From assembly GCA_025928435.1 (NCBI GenBank), contig JAICJM010000224.1, positions 1 through 5,801 of the forward strand: a stretch of DNA of 5,801 nucleotides. Direction: 5' to 3'. The first letter of the stretch is position 1, and each line of letters begins with the position of its first letter. Of the stretch, positions 5,154 through 5,801 are shown piece after piece. The position numbers and the translations under genes are program-made. The DNA is from Thermoleophilia bacterium. GTDB taxonomy: Bacteria > Actinomycetota > Thermoleophilia > Gaiellales > JAICJC01. The notes under the pieces are model-generated. The model did not search any database. It saw only the letters and a list, made by a program, of their open reading frames with translations, and was not told where the DNA came from.

Positions 5154-5801
5154 CTACCGGGTGGCAAGAGCCAGCACGCGCGGGAACAGCAGGTTGTTCT
5201 CCTCGTGGACGTGCTGGTGAAGGTCGAGCTCGAACGCCTCGAGCGCCTCGAGCAGGCGACGGTGCGTCCCACAGAGGGCCGTCTCGCTGTCGTAGCTGTT
5301 CGTCAGCTCGCGCAGGGCGGCAAGCGCATCGCCGGCGGCGGCGTGCTCGGCGCGGTGCTGGTCAACCAGCCAGAGCACGCCCGCGTCTCCGCGCTCGCCG
5401 GCGGCGAGGGCTCGCGCGGCCGGGAACACGCTCGCCTCCTCGGTGCGGATGTGCTCGCGCAGCTCGCAAGCGAGCGAGCGGAAGAGACGCTCGAGATCGC
5501 GCAGCTCTCCGTGTCCGCGTCCGTGGACGCGGACAACCGTCGCGAGCTGCTCCTCGATCTGCGGCAGCTCCCGTCGCAGCCGGGCGTGGTGCACGCTCAC
5601 GATGTGATCGCAGAGATCGGTGACCGTCGCTCCGCGCAGGTCGTGCGAATCGATTCGCTGCACCTCGGCCGTGCCCGACAACCGCTCGAGGATGACGGCG
5701 ACAGTTGCGGGATCGAGCCCGCGGCGCCGGCACGCCTCCGCGAGCGTCTGGCCGCCTCCGCAGCAGTAGTCGAGCCGCAATCGCTCGAGCGGCTCGGTCA
5801 A
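5154..5801 (-). CDS. Ric/YtfE/ScdA-type di-iron Fe-S cluster repair protein, 5' end cut by the window
   Basis: The visible 215 residues contain the N-terminal ScdA_N (DUF542) signature LRLDYCCGGGQTLAEACRRR with the cysteine pair C13-C14, followed by a hemerythrin-like domain. Likely di-iron ligands are among H71/H72, H117 and E121 (REHIRTEEASVFP), H153, and H199 with E201-N202 region (HVHEENNLLFP). In Escherichia and Staphylococcus such proteins restore Fe-S clusters damaged by nitric oxide or peroxide, and their genes are often under NsrR, an Rrf2 regulator. The frame is open to the last base. The TTG there is probably not the start: relatives have about 15 to 25 residues before the CC motif, more than are visible, so the gene most likely continues beyond 5801 and its promoter is not seen. 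It ends 13 bp from mutM, tail to tail. Confidence 0.88.
   Translation of the reverse strand: MTEPLERLRLDYCCGGGQTLAEACRRRGLDPATVAVILERLSGTAEVQRIDSHDLRGATVTDLCDHIVSVHHARLRRELPQIEEQLATVVRVHGRGHGELRDLERLFRSLACELREHIRTEEASVFPAARALAAGERGDAGVLWLVDQHRAEHAAAGDALAALRELTNSYDSETALCGTHRRLLEALEAFELDLHQHVHEENNLLFPRVLALATR

Noticed and set aside
5149..5161. Inverted repeat CCCGG-CTA-CCGGG between mutM and the Ric-type gene
   Set aside because: A 5 bp stem with a 3-base loop and no T tract on either side; such GC palindromes are common by chance here, so a bidirectional terminator is not supported.
4196..5272. Minus-strand frame of 358 residues across mutM
   Set aside because: Antisense shadow of an unmistakable mutM gene, with no recognisable motif.

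Overview
The window is GC-rich throughout, uses GC-rich third codon positions, and reads as bacterial chromosome. The gene families suggest a high-GC actinobacterium, possibly a soil lineage such as Thermoleophilia. These families are a dirigent-like barrel protein, an actinobacterial-type sensor membrane domain, an Rrf2 regulator, small hemerythrins and an AhpD-like protein. The taxonomic guess is inference from style and family content; no rRNA or other marker is present.

The left part (1 to about 2380) looks eroded. It opens with the last 35 codons and the right end of an IS3-family insertion sequence. The IS abuts a dirigent/allene-oxide-cyclase-like gene that has lost its start and export signal. 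Next is a ribosome-binding site and start codon leading into a membrane 'sensor'-like protein whose parts lie in different reading frames. About 280 bp without a recognisable gene follow. Then comes an intact metallo-beta-lactamase-fold enzyme resembling N-acyl-homoserine lactonases. It overlaps an Rrf2-type regulator whose core is well conserved but whose ends appear frameshifted.

The right part (2400 to 5801) is compact and intact. A minus-strand operon runs cupin, hemerythrin, DUF488 protein (3703 to 2400). From the other side of a short AT-rich divergent promoter region, an AhpD-like protein and the DNA glycosylase MutM/Fpg are read on the plus strand (3765 to 5140). MutM converges on a Ric/YtfE/ScdA-type di-iron repair protein that leaves the window at its 5' end.

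Read together, the right part looks like a redox and nitrosative stress neighbourhood. It has two di-iron hemerythrin-fold proteins, one of them an Fe-S cluster repair type, a CxxC peroxidase-like protein and an enzyme that removes oxidised purines. A regulator of the family that includes NsrR, with three cysteines suited to an Fe-S cluster, lies next to it. The functional link is inferred from families and proximity. I do not see a clearly new system here, nor any CRISPR array, tRNA or rRNA gene.
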